64,000 bases of DNA from Flavobacterium erciyesense. GTDB taxonomy: Bacteria > Bacteroidota > Bacteroidia > Flavobacteriales > Flavobacteriaceae. The notes below the pieces were generated by a model. It was not told the DNA's origin, ran no database searches, and saw only the letters and a list, made by a program, of their open reading frames with translations. Of this stretch, positions 41,950 through 51,065 are shown one piece after another. The stretch spans positions 1 to 64,000 of the forward strand of contig NZ_JAGPXB010000003.1 of the NCBI RefSeq assembly GCF_018069925.1. The letters run 5' to 3'. A program made the position numbers and the translations under genes. Position 1 is the first letter of the stretch. Every line of letters begins with the position of its first letter.

Positions 41950-42717
41950 ATGGAAAACAACAATAGCCGAAGAAGCTTTTTAAAACAAACAGCTCTATTA
42001 TCTACAGGAACAATTCTAGGATCTAGTTTGTTAAGTCAAACTTTTGCGAATGAAAAAAATGTCATCTTCCCTCCAAATGAAGCTGTAATTGACGTTATGG
42101 GAACGTATTCTTTACCAAAACTGGCCTACCCCTATGATGCCTTAGAGCCTCATTTTGATAAAGCAACAATGGAAATTCACCATAGCAAGCACCATCAGGC
42201 TTATGTAAACAACTTAAATAAAGGGCTAGAGACCATTGATAAAAATTTGATTGGAATGAGTAACTCATTAGAATCTATTTTTGAAAACATCAATAAATTT
42301 CCAGAAGGAATACGCAATAATGCAGGTGGCCATTACAATCACTCATTATTTTGGAATTTACTGAGTCCAAAAGGTGGCGGAGTACCTCAAGGTACGCTTG
42401 CTACAGCTGTAAATTCTAGTTTTGGCTCATTTGAAGAGTTTAAAAAACAATTTACTGATGCAGCAACCAAGCGATTTGGTTCAGGTTGGGCTTGGTTAGT
42501 AGTTAAAGATGGTAAACTTGTTATTGGTTCTACAGCTAATCAGGATAATCCTTTGATGCGTTTGAAAGGAAATGGACTGAAAGGGAAACCGGTTTTGGCT
42601 CTTGACGTTTGGGAACATGCCTATTACCTAAAAAATCAAAACCGTAGAGCAGATTACATTGCTTCGTTTTGGAACTTAGTTAATTGGGAAGAAGCTGAAA
42701 ATTTATTCAAATCTTAA
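41950..42717 (+). CDS. sodA: Tat-exported superoxide dismutase (Fe/Mn type)
   Basis: The 255-residue enzyme dismutates superoxide. The metal ligands are in [15 protein letters not shown] (about residues 76-90), NHSLFWNLL (about 129-137) and DVWEHAYYL (about 218-226). A twin-arginine signal [15 protein letters not shown] (residues 6-20) precedes the domain, which suggests folding in the cytoplasm with metal and export to the periplasm. Cytoplasmic SodA usually has about 200 residues, so the extra 50 residues are the signal and linker. It has its own terminator. Confidence 0.92.
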   Translation: MENNNSRRSFLKQTALLSTGTILGSSLLSQTFANEKNVIFPPNEAVIDVMGTYSLPKLAYPYDALEPHFDKATMEIHHSKHHQAYVNNLNKGLETIDKNLIGMSNSLESIFENINKFPEGIRNNAGGHYNHSLFWNLLSPKGGGVPQGTLATAVNSSFGSFEEFKKQFTDAATKRFGSGWAWLVVKDGKLVIGSTANQDNPLMRLKGNGLKGKPVLALDVWEHAYYLKNQNRRADYIASFWNLVNWEEAENLFKS

Positions 42718-42739
42718 ATTAGATTTAAAAAGCATTACT

Positions 42740-42770
42740 AAAGCTCCTAAACGATTGTTTAGGAGCTTTT
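42740..42770 (+). terminator. sodA terminator
   Basis: AAAGCTCCTAAA pairs with TTTAGGAGCTTT, followed by T residues. Confidence 0.88.
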
Positions 42771-42892
42771 ATTATTTTGAATTTATTTGCTGAAAAAATC
42801 AAAATAATACTTGGAACTATATTCCATTTCAACTAATTGTAATTTGTTTGTTAAACTAAAATAGTAGCTTTAAAAACTAATCTAAAATAGTA

Positions 42893-42900
42893 TAGCTTTG
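42893..42900 (+). promoter_or_regulatory. -7 element TAGCTTTG of the LETM1-related gene
   Basis: A perfect TAnnTTTG match lies 18 nt upstream of the ATG; TTTA at 42869 may be a weak -33 element. Confidence 0.55.
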
Positions 42901-42918
42901 CAATCTCAAAATTAAACA

Positions 42919-44118
42919 ATGATTAACCCATCAACATCAGGTTGGATCGATAAATTTTTCGCCGAACAACATTTTACAAATACAATGGTATCGGTTGACA
43001 GTGCTATCTTTTATCAAAAAGTACGAGCAACTGGATTTATTTACGGCCATATTATTGATTTTGACGTTCCAAATCCAATTGAAACCAAAGGTTGGTTTAA
43101 AGAGGAAATCTCAAAAGTAGCTTTACTTAATGCACTATACAGCGTTTTTTGCCAAAGTACAACTACAATTGACACAAGTATTTTTGCTCAACGAGCAGTT
43201 GCTTTTTACAACGAAATGAATCCAGAAGGATTTAGTTTGTTGAAAAAAATACTCCCAAAAAACTCTACGTCACTAACTTTAGAAAAAATTATTGACCAAC
43301 GAGTACAAACCAATGACAGTATTATAAGCAAGAATTTTTCTCACTTGGTTACTAATGCCCTACTTTTTATTGATGTTTTGGCCTTTAGACAGTATTTAGT
43401 TCATGGTGAAATACCTGAGAAATACCTAAAAAAAATTGAAGAAACCATTGTAAATTTAGTAACTCTAGCTTTAAAAATAAAATCTACAAAATCACAATAT
43501 GATGATTTATTAATCAAATTATTTGAGGCTTCTATCAGATATAGCAAATTTTCGAAAGTAACAGCTCAAAGTATTGATGCATTGCAACTCGAGTACTTTA
43601 CACACGAGTTGGAAAAAAAATATTTCATTGATTTGGTAGGAATGGCTTTGTGGAGTGATCAAGAAATCGAAAACGACGAAACCTATTTTTTACATTCCTT
43701 AGGTACTGCACTTGAGGTATCAGAAGAATTTGTAGAAGAAAGTGTGAAAAATGCACATGATTTTATTGCACGATACAAAAAAGAAATTCCTTATTTTAAT
43801 TACTCGAATCCTGTAAAACACTTTTATGATCAAACAACTCAAAGTGTTGTAACACTCATAAGCCGCAATAAGAATAGATTATTAAAAGAATTGCTGCAAA
43901 GCAAAGAATTAATGGTGCTATTAGCCCATTCTACACACCGCGATTTAGACGAAAAAGAAAAGAGAAAGGTAAAAAAACAACTATTAGAAATATGTAAAAC
44001 GATTCCTTCACTAACAATATTTTTGCTTCCGGGCGGTAGTTTGTTGTTGCCTATCTTAGTTAAATTTATACCCAAATTATTGCCTTCAGCGTTTAATGAA
44101 AATTTAGAAGAAGAATGA
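42919..44118 (+). CDS. LETM1-related protein
   Basis: The 399-residue protein ends with a LETM1-like segment, SLTIFLLPGGSLLLPILVKF (about residues 363-382), like the mitochondrial LETM1 membrane region. The long helical middle (about 160-330) contains a TerB-like region (VGMALWSDQEIENDETYFLH). In Flavobacteria such proteins have been called LETM1-related biofilm-associated; a direct function is not established. One hydrophobic segment suggests peripheral or single-pass membrane association. It is monocistronic. Confidence 0.8.
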   Translation: MINPSTSGWIDKFFAEQHFTNTMVSVDSAIFYQKVRATGFIYGHIIDFDVPNPIETKGWFKEEISKVALLNALYSVFCQSTTTIDTSIFAQRAVAFYNEMNPEGFSLLKKILPKNSTSLTLEKIIDQRVQTNDSIISKNFSHLVTNALLFIDVLAFRQYLVHGEIPEKYLKKIEETIVNLVTLALKIKSTKSQYDDLLIKLFEASIRYSKFSKVTAQSIDALQLEYFTHELEKKYFIDLVGMALWSDQEIENDETYFLHSLGTALEVSEEFVEESVKNAHDFIARYKKEIPYFNYSNPVKHFYDQTTQSVVTLISRNKNRLLKELLQSKELMVLLAHSTHRDLDEKEKRKVKKQLLEICKTIPSLTIFLLPGGSLLLPILVKFIPKLLPSAFNENLEEE

Positions 44119-44139
44119 AAAAGCCGCTAGTTAGCGGCT
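44117..44139 (-). terminator. Terminator of the carbonic anhydrase operon
   Basis: AGCCGCTA pairs with TAGCGGCT around a 2-nt gap, followed on the minus strand by five T. Confidence 0.65.
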
Positions 44140-44145
44140 AAATAT

Positions 44146-44781
44146 TTAAAATTTAAGTTGATATACATCATCAAGATCTTTCTCAAAACTGATGTTTACC
44201 TCTAAATCAGTTACAAAACCTGAATTCAAACCGTAAACCCAACCATGTAGGGTTAAATCTTGACCATTACGCCATGCGCCTTGAACTATTGATGTTTTGG
44301 CCAAATCAAAAACTTGTTCTTTCACGTTCAATTCTACGAAAGTATTAAAACGAGTAGTTTCATCTGCAATCGTATCCAAGTGCACATGATGTAAACGATA
44401 CACATCTTTAATATGACGAATCCAATTGTCAATAATCCCAATAGATTGATTGCCCATGGCTGCCTTTACACCTCCGCAACCATAATGGCCGCAAACAATC
44501 ACGTGCTTTACTTTTAAAACATTAACAGCATAATCAAGCACACTCAACATATTCATATCAGAGTGAACCACCATGTTGGCAATATTTCTGTGAACAAAAA
44601 CTTCGCCTGGTTTTGCACCTACAATTTCGTTTGCAGGAACGCGACTATCAGAACAGCCTATCCATAACAATTGCGGATTTTGTCCTTTAGCCAAATCTTT
44701 AAAAAAATCTTTATCAACAGCCAATTGACTCTCTACCCATTTTTTATTATTTTCTAGTAATTTTTGATAATATTCGCTCAT
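44146..44781 (-). CDS. can: Beta-class carbonic anhydrase (Can-like)
   Basis: The 211-residue zinc enzyme interconverts CO2 and bicarbonate. The ligand set is complete: CSDSR with Cys43 and Asp45, and CGHYGCGG with His99 and Cys102. Length and the C-terminal region (LTLHGWVYGLNSGFV) fit the E. coli Can clade. It is downstream of a second carbonic anhydrase and a SulP transporter in the same direction. An intervening terminator-like hairpin (44800-44838) suggests it may also be transcribed separately. Confidence 0.95.
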   Translation of the reverse strand: MSEYYQKLLENNKKWVESQLAVDKDFFKDLAKGQNPQLLWIGCSDSRVPANEIVGAKPGEVFVHRNIANMVVHSDMNMLSVLDYAVNVLKVKHVIVCGHYGCGGVKAAMGNQSIGIIDNWIRHIKDVYRLHHVHLDTIADETTRFNTFVELNVKEQVFDLAKTSIVQGAWRNGQDLTLHGWVYGLNSGFVTDLEVNISFEKDLDDVYQLKF

Positions 44782-44799
44782 GATTTATTGATCCTACAA

Positions 44800-44838
44800 A
44801 TAAAAAAAACCATTAATCTTGCTAATTAATGGTTTTTA
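44800..44838 (-). terminator. Attenuator or terminator between the two carbonic anhydrase genes
   Basis: AAAAACCATTAAT pairs with ATTAATGGTTTTT; the T run is on both strands. Confidence 0.75.
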
Positions 44839-44856
44839 GTATTACTATTAAATTAT

Positions 44857-45501
44857 TTAGTTATTGATAAAAGAGGCATCTTCATAAAAAGTAACTTCAC
44901 CTGTTTCTAAATTATGCATTGCTCCAATAATACCAATTTCACCATTTTCAATCATTTGCTTTAGGATTGGGCTACGTTCTAGAATACTGTTTACATTTCT
45001 TTTTACGTTGATTTGAGATACGTTTTCAACGAAAGTTGCATTTTTTGAACTTCTCTCCGTTAGGGTTTCACTCTCTTGATAAACTGAGGGTTGAATTTTA
45101 GACAACAATTCAGTTAAATTCCCCATTTCTACGTGATCGCAGGCGCCTTTTATTGCGCCACATTTGGTATGCCCCAAAACCACAATTAGTTTAGAACCTT
45201 CAACTTTACAAGCAAATTCCATACTTCCCAAAATATCAGTATTCACTACATTACCCGCTATTCTAACTGAAAAAACATCTCCTAGACCTTGGTCAAAAAT
45301 CAGTTCTGCAGATGTTCTACTATCGATACAACTTAATATGGTTGCAAATGGCCATTGACCATCAACTGTTGCATTAGCTTGTTCTAACAAATCTCTATGA
45401 GCTTTTAAATTACTCATAAATCTTTGATTTCCTTCTTTTAAATAATCCAACGCTTTTTGTGGCGTCATTTGAGCTTGCGATTCTCTATTATGTGCTTTCA
45501 T
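44857..45501 (-). CDS. Second beta carbonic anhydrase
   Basis: The 214-residue protein is of a different beta-carbonic anhydrase clade from its neighbour. Ligands are in LSCIDSR (Cys58, Asp60) and LGHTKCGAIKGA (His111, Cys114). The N-terminal TPQKALDYLKEGNQRFM segment is typical of the SulP-associated group. It lies 5 bp downstream of the SulP gene and is clearly co-transcribed, so the two probably work as a bicarbonate uptake and hydration pair. It is probably cytoplasmic, as there is no signal peptide. Confidence 0.95.
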   Translation of the reverse strand: MKAHNRESQAQMTPQKALDYLKEGNQRFMSNLKAHRDLLEQANATVDGQWPFATILSCIDSRTSAELIFDQGLGDVFSVRIAGNVVNTDILGSMEFACKVEGSKLIVVLGHTKCGAIKGACDHVEMGNLTELLSKIQPSVYQESETLTERSSKNATFVENVSQINVKRNVNSILERSPILKQMIENGEIGIIGAMHNLETGEVTFYEDASFINN

Positions 45502-45506
45502 TTATT

Positions 45507-47120
45507 TTAATTTTTGTAATTATTTTTTTTAGATTCGACAAAAACGTGCTTTTCATCTTCACCACTATTTTCAAGATCATAGCCTTCTTTAAAGCCAATT
45601 AGTTTTACTTTGATATTTTCTTCTTTGGACCTAATTTTCTTAAATTCTTTAATTAAATCTAATACATCGTGCGCTATATATACCGTATCGGATGCATTGA
45701 TAATCACTTTTGAATTTGAAGGAATAGATGCAATTGTCTCTTTAATGGCTGCTTTATTCAAAAAAGAAACCTCTTGAGCCAAATCGATATGAATAACATC
45801 TCCATCTTGGTATTGTTCTTTTCTAAAATTATAAGCGCGTTTCATATTTCCTTTTAAAACGAAAATAACACTAATTATCATCCCTAAAGCAACTCCTTTT
45901 AACAAATCTGTGAAAACTACGGCCGCAAATGTTGCTATAAATGGTATGAATTGATATTTCCCTTTTTCCCAAAAATGCTTTACCGTAGCAGGATTTGCTA
46001 ATTTATAACCAACCATTAACAACACGGCTGCCAATGTTGCCAAAGGAATTTTATTCAATATCGATGGTATTGCCAAAACACTTACAAGCAAAAGACCACC
46101 ATGAATTATTGTAGACATTTTTGATTTTGCTCCCGCAGTGTTATTAGCAGTAGTTCTAACAACTACTGAAGTCATTGGCAAACCACCCAAAAGAGCACTT
46201 AAAATATTACCAATTCCTTGTGCTTTTAATTCTACATTCGTATTGGTATATCGTTTTAAAGCATCCATTCTATCAGAAGCTTCAATACACAATAAAGTCT
46301 CAATAGAAGCCACAACGGCAATTGTTATGGCAACAATCCAAACTTTAGAATTTGAAATAGCACTAAAATCTGGTGTAACAATAATGTTTTTAAATTCTTC
46401 TAACGAGGTTGGAACAGGAAGACTTACCAAATGTTCTTTTAAAATAGCTAAATTACTGCCAGACTGAATAAAAAATTCATTTAATAAAATACTCACTATT
46501 ACCGCAACTAAAGCTGGCGGAACTAGCTTTATACTTTTCAAAAAGGTAATTTTATTCCAAAGTATTAAAATAGCTAGTGATATCAAGGCTATAATTATAG
46601 ACCCTAATTGAACATGATTCACTACTTGAAATATTTCAGAAAATGAATTTTGCCCATCTAGTTGAAAAAAGGCTTCGTCTCCTTCAAAATCCGGATCATA
46701 ACCGAACGCATGTGGAATTTGTTTGAGAATGATAATCACCCCAATACCAGCGAGCATACCTTCAATCACATTGTTTGGAAAATAATTTGATATTGTACCC
46801 GCCTTTATAAAACCCAAAACTAATTGAATGATTCCGGCAATTAATACGGCTAAAAGAAAGGAATTAAATGAACCCAAATCGGTAATTGCGGTTAAAACAA
46901 TTGCTGTTAAACCCGCTGCGGGACCAGAGACGCTAAGATGAGATTGACTTAAATAGCCAACTACTATCCCACCAATTACTCCTGAAATAATACCCGAAAA
47001 TAAAGGTGCTCCACTTGCCAAAGCAATACCGAGACACAGTGGCAAAGCCACAAGAAAAACTACTAAACCTGAAGAAAAATCAGATTTTAAATTCGCAAAA
47101 ACATTGATTTTTTTGGTCAT
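45507..47120 (-). CDS. SulP-family anion transporter, likely bicarbonate
   Basis: The 537-residue membrane protein has the SLC26/SulP fold of about 12-14 segments, with VFLVALPLCLGIALASGAP (about residues 19-37) and SGPAAGLTAIVLTA (about 65-78) as the typical first repeat, and a C-terminal cytoplasmic STAS domain (about 430-530). In Bacteroidota and cyanobacteria such genes next to carbonic anhydrase are bicarbonate importers (BicA-like). The direct coupling to a carbonic anhydrase gene supports that, but sulfate transport cannot be excluded from sequence alone. Confidence 0.9.
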   Translation of the reverse strand: MTKKINVFANLKSDFSSGLVVFLVALPLCLGIALASGAPLFSGIISGVIGGIVVGYLSQSHLSVSGPAAGLTAIVLTAITDLGSFNSFLLAVLIAGIIQLVLGFIKAGTISNYFPNNVIEGMLAGIGVIIILKQIPHAFGYDPDFEGDEAFFQLDGQNSFSEIFQVVNHVQLGSIIIALISLAILILWNKITFLKSIKLVPPALVAVIVSILLNEFFIQSGSNLAILKEHLVSLPVPTSLEEFKNIIVTPDFSAISNSKVWIVAITIAVVASIETLLCIEASDRMDALKRYTNTNVELKAQGIGNILSALLGGLPMTSVVVRTTANNTAGAKSKMSTIIHGGLLLVSVLAIPSILNKIPLATLAAVLLMVGYKLANPATVKHFWEKGKYQFIPFIATFAAVVFTDLLKGVALGMIISVIFVLKGNMKRAYNFRKEQYQDGDVIHIDLAQEVSFLNKAAIKETIASIPSNSKVIINASDTVYIAHDVLDLIKEFKKIRSKEENIKVKLIGFKEGYDLENSGEDEKHVFVESKKNNYKN

Positions 47121-47182
47121 ACCATTAAATTATTTAAATATGTAACTGGTTTTCAAACAATTTGAAAACGATCAAAAATGTA

Positions 47183-47470
47183 TTAAATAAATTCTGGCGG
47201 TGGAGAAAATATTTTTTCTAAAACAGTGTCATGACGAGATAAATTTTCCGAAATAATTTCAGAATTCAAAGATGGTTTAGCAACAACAATGGGATAATCA
47301 AAATTTTGCTTCAATTCTGCTTTTATTTCCTTGAAATTTTTATTTACTTCTTCCTCTGAGAAACTGTAAAACATGCTAATATCAGTATCATTTTCTATCA
47401 AACTCACAATAGTTGGCGTTGACAAAAAAGCAATAAAAAAGAAAAGTAAAATAGGAGCTACTGACTTCAT
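47183..47470 (-). CDS. Small secreted or membrane protein of the SulP operon
   Basis: The 95-residue protein has a hydrophobic N-terminus (residues 4-24) and no recognised family. The remaining 70 residues are charged (SFSEEEVNKNFKEIKAELKQ). It lies 62 bp upstream of the SulP gene in the same orientation and is probably part of the bicarbonate unit. A minus-strand TATTTTTG element lies within 4 nt of its ATG, which may mean a leaderless mRNA or a chance match. Function is unknown. Confidence 0.7.
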   Translation of the reverse strand: MKSVAPILLFFFIAFLSTPTIVSLIENDTDISMFYSFSEEEVNKNFKEIKAELKQNFDYPIVVAKPSLNSEIISENLSRHDTVLEKIFSPPPEFI

Positions 47471-47485
47471 GTGGCAAAAATATCT

Positions 47486-47532
47486 TTTTAGTTAAGAAAA
47501 ATGGCAGAGAATTTCATATTTGTTAACTAAAA
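47486..47532. promoter_or_regulatory. Inverted repeat in the oxyR / bicarbonate divergent region
   Basis: TTTTAGTTAA (47486-47495) and TTAACTAAAA (47523-47532) form a perfect 10-bp inverted repeat spaced by 27 bp, a plausible site for a LysR-type tetramer. Confidence 0.45.
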
Positions 47533-47591
47533 TACTAAAAATATTTAAGTTTTTAGAAGTTAAAAAACATATAAATTAAATCGATAGTTTT

Positions 47592-47599
47592 TATCTTTG
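47592..47599 (+). promoter_or_regulatory. -7 element TATCTTTG of the oxyR-like gene
   Basis: A perfect TAnnTTTG match lies 19 nt upstream of the ATG. Confidence 0.6.
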
Positions 47600-47618
47600 T
47601 ATAAAATTTTATTATTCG

Positions 47619-48560
47619 ATGACAATTACTCAATTAAAATACGTTTTGGCGGTAGCCGAATACAAAAACTTCACTCTCGCGGCTGAAAAGTGCTTTGTTA
47701 CACAACCTACTTTGAGTATGCAAATTCAAAAAATTGAGGAAGAACTTAATATTCAAATTTTTGATAGAACTAAAAAACCAATTCAATTAACGGATATTGG
47801 GCAAAAGATTGTAAATCAAGCAAAAAATATTGTTGTAGAGGCAGATCGGATTCAAGATATTGTAGAGCAACAAAAAGGATTTATAGGTGGTGAATTCAGG
47901 CTTGGTATAATTCCAACCATCATGCCTACTCTACTTCCGATGTTTTTAAACAACTTTATCAAAAAATATCCAAAAGTAAAATTGATCATTGAGGAATTAA
48001 ACACTTCAGAGATTATTACTAAATTGAATAACGGTCATCTTGATGCTGGAATAGCGGCAACGCCACTTCTGGAAGAAAAAATTAAAGAAATAGTTCTTTA
48101 TTATGAACCCTTTGTGGCTTACATTCCTGAAAGTCATCATCACTTTCAAAAAAATGAAATTGAAGTAGCTGATTTAAATTTAAATGAAATTCTATTGTTA
48201 CAAGACGGACATTGCTTCAGAGACGGCATTCTAAACTTATGCAAAACTGGTGACCGAAATGAAATTAGTCATTTTCAAATTGAAAGTGGCAGTTTTGAAA
48301 CCCTTATTAAGTTAGCAGATGAAGGTTTAGGTACCACGCTACTGCCTTACTTGCATACTTTAGATTTAAAAGAAAAAGACAAACTAAAACTTCGTCATTT
48401 TAAAGAACCAAAACCTGCAAGAGAAGTAAGTTTAATATTTCCGAAAAATGAATTAAAAATTCAAATTATCGATGCATTACGAAGCACGATTGCCGGCGTT
48501 ATCAAAGGAGCAATTGTATTTCAAAATATAGAAATCATTAGTTCAATGCCAAAAAAATAG
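47619..48560 (+). CDS. oxyR: OxyR-like LysR-family regulator
   Basis: The 313-residue LysR protein has the DNA-binding region LAAEKCFVTQPTLSMQIQKI (about residues 20-39) and an effector domain with LQDGHCFRDGILNLCKTG (about residues 191-208), which carries two cysteines spaced as in the redox-sensing OxyR pair (CFRD ... LC). It would activate peroxide defence genes when oxidised. It is divergent from the bicarbonate operon, whose promoter region it shares. The OxyR assignment is from overall sequence; the disulphide role is inferred from position. Confidence 0.88.
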   Translation: MTITQLKYVLAVAEYKNFTLAAEKCFVTQPTLSMQIQKIEEELNIQIFDRTKKPIQLTDIGQKIVNQAKNIVVEADRIQDIVEQQKGFIGGEFRLGIIPTIMPTLLPMFLNNFIKKYPKVKLIIEELNTSEIITKLNNGHLDAGIAATPLLEEKIKEIVLYYEPFVAYIPESHHHFQKNEIEVADLNLNEILLLQDGHCFRDGILNLCKTGDRNEISHFQIESGSFETLIKLADEGLGTTLLPYLHTLDLKEKDKLKLRHFKEPKPAREVSLIFPKNELKIQIIDALRSTIAGVIKGAIVFQNIEIISSMPKK

Positions 48561-48563
48561 CAT

Positions 48564-48599
48564 AAAAAAAGTCGGAATTTGATTCCGACTTTTTTTTTG
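48564..48599 (+). terminator. oxyR terminator
   Basis: AAAGTCGGAATt pairs with ATTCCGACTTT, followed by a T run. Confidence 0.9.
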
Positions 48600-48621
48600 T
48601 ACTCTATTATTTTTCGATTGT

Positions 48622-48819
48622 TTACGAATTGACTAAAATCAAACATTGTTTTAACTCTGGTTTCTCAACTGTAAAATTTAAAAGCCATTCGCGCAATTGT
48701 TCCAACTCATAAGGAAGAAGCGTTTTTATAGCTTTTTCTAACTCTTTGCAAAATAAAGTGGGATCAAAACTTACTCTTTCCAAAATTGATTTTGTATAAT
48801 CATACATGATTTTCGACAT
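48622..48819 (-). CDS. Small conserved-looking hypothetical protein
   Basis: The 65-residue protein is amphipathic and helical, with FCKELEKAIKTLLPYELEQL (about residues 23-42) and a short hydrophobic end. No family is recognised. A second in-frame ATG at codon 5 may be the true start. It has an A-rich leader and stands alone between terminator and mnmD. Length and composition look like a real small gene rather than a chance frame, but the evidence is modest. Confidence 0.55.
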   Translation of the reverse strand: MSKIMYDYTKSILERVSFDPTLFCKELEKAIKTLLPYELEQLREWLLNFTVEKPELKQCLILVNS

Positions 48820-48954
48820 AGTAAATGAAGATTTAATTGATATTTTGATTGTTTTTTTTTGTAAAAATACTACAATTTAATTAACTGCACATAAATTTAA
48901 CGTTGTATTAGCTATTTTAGTATCCTAGCACAATGCTAACCACAACGACCCTAA

Positions 48955-49617
48955 TTACTTTTTAAATGCCCTAAACATTTCTCTTTTGCCAGGTGGTCCC
49001 GCTAATTTTTCGACCGTAAAACCAACCTCAATCATACTCCTTTTAACTACTCCGCGCGCTGCGTAAGTCACCAAAACACCTCCTGATTTTAATGCTTTAT
49101 ACATTTTTTCAAAAATGGCAGTACTCCAAAGTTCAGGTTGCACGCGGTAGCCAAAAGCATCAAAATAAATTAAATCAAAACAATCGATATCAGTAATATT
49201 TTCAAAAAACTGTTGCCTTTTTAAAAGGGTAAAATTATCTTTTAAAATAGTACCTTCTCCCCAAGGACATTGATGCATTTTTTGAAATAGCTCCAATTGA
49301 TCACCGGCGTTTAGCTCGACGACATAATTCATTTGTAAAACTTCTTCGGCAGCAACAGGATAAGCCTCTACTCCCACATAATGAATAGTTTGGTTTCTTT
49401 TCTCGGACTCTAATAGTGTAATGAAAGCATTGAGCCCAGTTCCAAAACCAATTTCGAGTAACGCTACTTCTTGATTTGGAAATAGAGCCAATCCATTTTT
49501 AATGAATACATGCTGCGCCTCTTGAATGGCACCGTGCTTAGAGTGGTAACATTCGTCCCAATCTGTTAAATGTATGGTTGTTGAACCATCAAGTGTTTGA
49601 ATAATTTCTCTTTTCAA
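48955..49617 (-). CDS. mnmD: tRNA U34 methyltransferase MnmD
   Basis: The 220-residue protein is the free-standing MnmD domain that methylates the 5-aminomethyl group of wobble uridine 34. SAM-binding motifs are in LLEIGFGTGLNAF (about residues 54-66) and the acidic DCFDLIYFDAFGYRVQPELW (about 145-164). E. coli has this domain fused to MnmC; Bacteroidota have it alone, as seen here. It lies divergent from ilvE with a 299-bp gap. Confidence 0.92.
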   Translation of the reverse strand: MKREIIQTLDGSTTIHLTDWDECYHSKHGAIQEAQHVFIKNGLALFPNQEVALLEIGFGTGLNAFITLLESEKRNQTIHYVGVEAYPVAAEEVLQMNYVVELNAGDQLELFQKMHQCPWGEGTILKDNFTLLKRQQFFENITDIDCFDLIYFDAFGYRVQPELWSTAIFEKMYKALKSGGVLVTYAARGVVKRSMIEVGFTVEKLAGPPGKREMFRAFKK

Positions 49618-49916
49618 CGTGTTACTCTTAGTTATTGATGTTTAAATTGCATTAAAACCCTCTTCAAAATTAATCAAAACTAAAATGATAGCCTTAAAAT
49701 CTGCATGTTTTTTGCACAAAACTCGCATAAAACAAACAAGTTCGAATGGATTTTTTACAAAATAAACAAATCTCACCAAAAAGACATAATTAATAGTTTA
49801 TTGATAAGAATTGTACTGAATTTTATTTAATTTTGCAAATATTAAGGGAGGCCCTGCGAGCAATGCAAGAAATGCAGGCTTTCATTTAAAATAAAATCAA
49901 AAAACAGTATACAACT
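49618..49916 (+). promoter_or_regulatory. ilvE upstream region with promoter element and leader
   Basis: A TAATTTTG -7-like element lies at 49828-49835. It is followed by a short leader with a weak GCCCTGC / GCAGGC stem and a tiny frame of eight codons (ATG at about 49872 to TAA) that is not rich in branched-chain codons. Nothing else is recognised. Confidence 0.4.
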
Positions 49917-50984
49917 ATGAGTACTACTCAAACTACCCAAATTGAAATTATTAAAGCTGCGACTACCAAAATAAACGACGTAGATTTTGGCAACTTAAGC
50001 TTTGGGTCTGTATTTACGGATCACTTATTTGAATGCGACTTTAAAAATGGAGAATGGCAACAACCAGTTATTAAACCATATGCGCCATTTTTATTAGACC
50101 CTTCAACAAGAGTTTTTCATTACGGGCAAGCCATTTTTGAAGGAATGAAAGCCTATAAAAATGAAGCAGATGAAATTTGGCTTTTTAGACCTGACGAAAA
50201 TTTCAATAGATTCAATAAATCAGCTGTACGTATGGCAATGCCTGAAGTACCAGAAGAGCTTTTTATGAGTGGTCTTCGTCAATTGTTGCAACTTGATGAA
50301 GCTTGGATCAAAAAAGGAAAAGGAAATGCCATGTACATTAGACCGTTTATGATTGCAAACGGAACAGGAGTAATCGCAAATCCATCAGACGATTATAAAT
50401 TTATGATCATTTTGTCGCCAGTAACATCATATTATGCTGGAGATGTCAAAGTACTTATCGCAGAACACTACAGTCGCGCAGCCAATGGCGGTATTGGCGC
50501 AGCAAAAGCGGCTGGAAATTACGGAGCACAATTTTACCCAACAACGCTTGCCAACAAGCAAGGATTTCAACAAGTAATTTGGACTGACGATGCAACACAT
50601 ACAAAATTAGAAGAGGCGGGAACAATGAACGTGTTTTTCAGAATCAACAACACACTTCTTACAGCTCCTGTTAGCGAACGTATTTTGGACGGTGTTACTA
50701 GAAAAACCTTGATTGAATTAGCCAAAAGCGAAGGCATTAATGTAGAGGTACGCTCTGTATTGGTAGATGAGCTTGTTGCTGCCGCAAAAGATGGAACTTT
50801 ACAAGAAATTTTTGGAGCAGGTACTGCAGCTGTTGTGAGCCCAATATCTGGATTTTCTTATAAAGACGAATATTTTGAATTACCTAAGCTTGAATCTACT
50901 GTAGCTAATCAATTGAAAGAAAAGCTAACAAACATTCAAAACAAATTAGAAGAAGATACTTTTGGATGGACCGTTAAAATTTAA
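49917..50984 (+). CDS. ilvE: Branched-chain amino-acid aminotransferase
   Basis: The 355-residue PLP enzyme makes or degrades valine, leucine and isoleucine by transamination with glutamate. It is of the eukaryote-like BCAT group: PFLLDPSTRVFHYGQAIFEG (about residues 56-75), YIRPFMIANGTG (about 140-151), the PLP lysine in IGAAKAAGNYGAQFYPT (about 191-207) and the EAGTMNVFF loop (about 238-246). Length fits. It is a single-gene unit with a shared terminator. Confidence 0.95.
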   Translation: MSTTQTTQIEIIKAATTKINDVDFGNLSFGSVFTDHLFECDFKNGEWQQPVIKPYAPFLLDPSTRVFHYGQAIFEGMKAYKNEADEIWLFRPDENFNRFNKSAVRMAMPEVPEELFMSGLRQLLQLDEAWIKKGKGNAMYIRPFMIANGTGVIANPSDDYKFMIILSPVTSYYAGDVKVLIAEHYSRAANGGIGAAKAAGNYGAQFYPTTLANKQGFQQVIWTDDATHTKLEEAGTMNVFFRINNTLLTAPVSERILDGVTRKTLIELAKSEGINVEVRSVLVDELVAAAKDGTLQEIFGAGTAAVVSPISGFSYKDEYFELPKLESTVANQLKEKLTNIQNKLEEDTFGWTVKI

Positions 50985-51005
50985 AAATACCTCCAAATTT
51001 GGATA

Positions 51006-51043
51006 GAAAAAAAGCGATTTTCTCTGTGAAAATCGCTTTTTTT
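51006..51043. terminator. Bidirectional terminator between ilvE and the pyrophosphohydrolase gene
   Basis: AAAAAAGCGATTTTC pairs with GAAAATCGCTTTTTT, giving T runs on both strands. Confidence 0.9.
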
Positions 51044-51065
51044 ATACAAGCAAATTAGGTTTTCC

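Noticed and set aside
49872-49900. Leader peptide with attenuation control of ilvE
   Set aside because: The eight-codon frame has only one Ile and no run of branched-chain codons, and the stem is weak.
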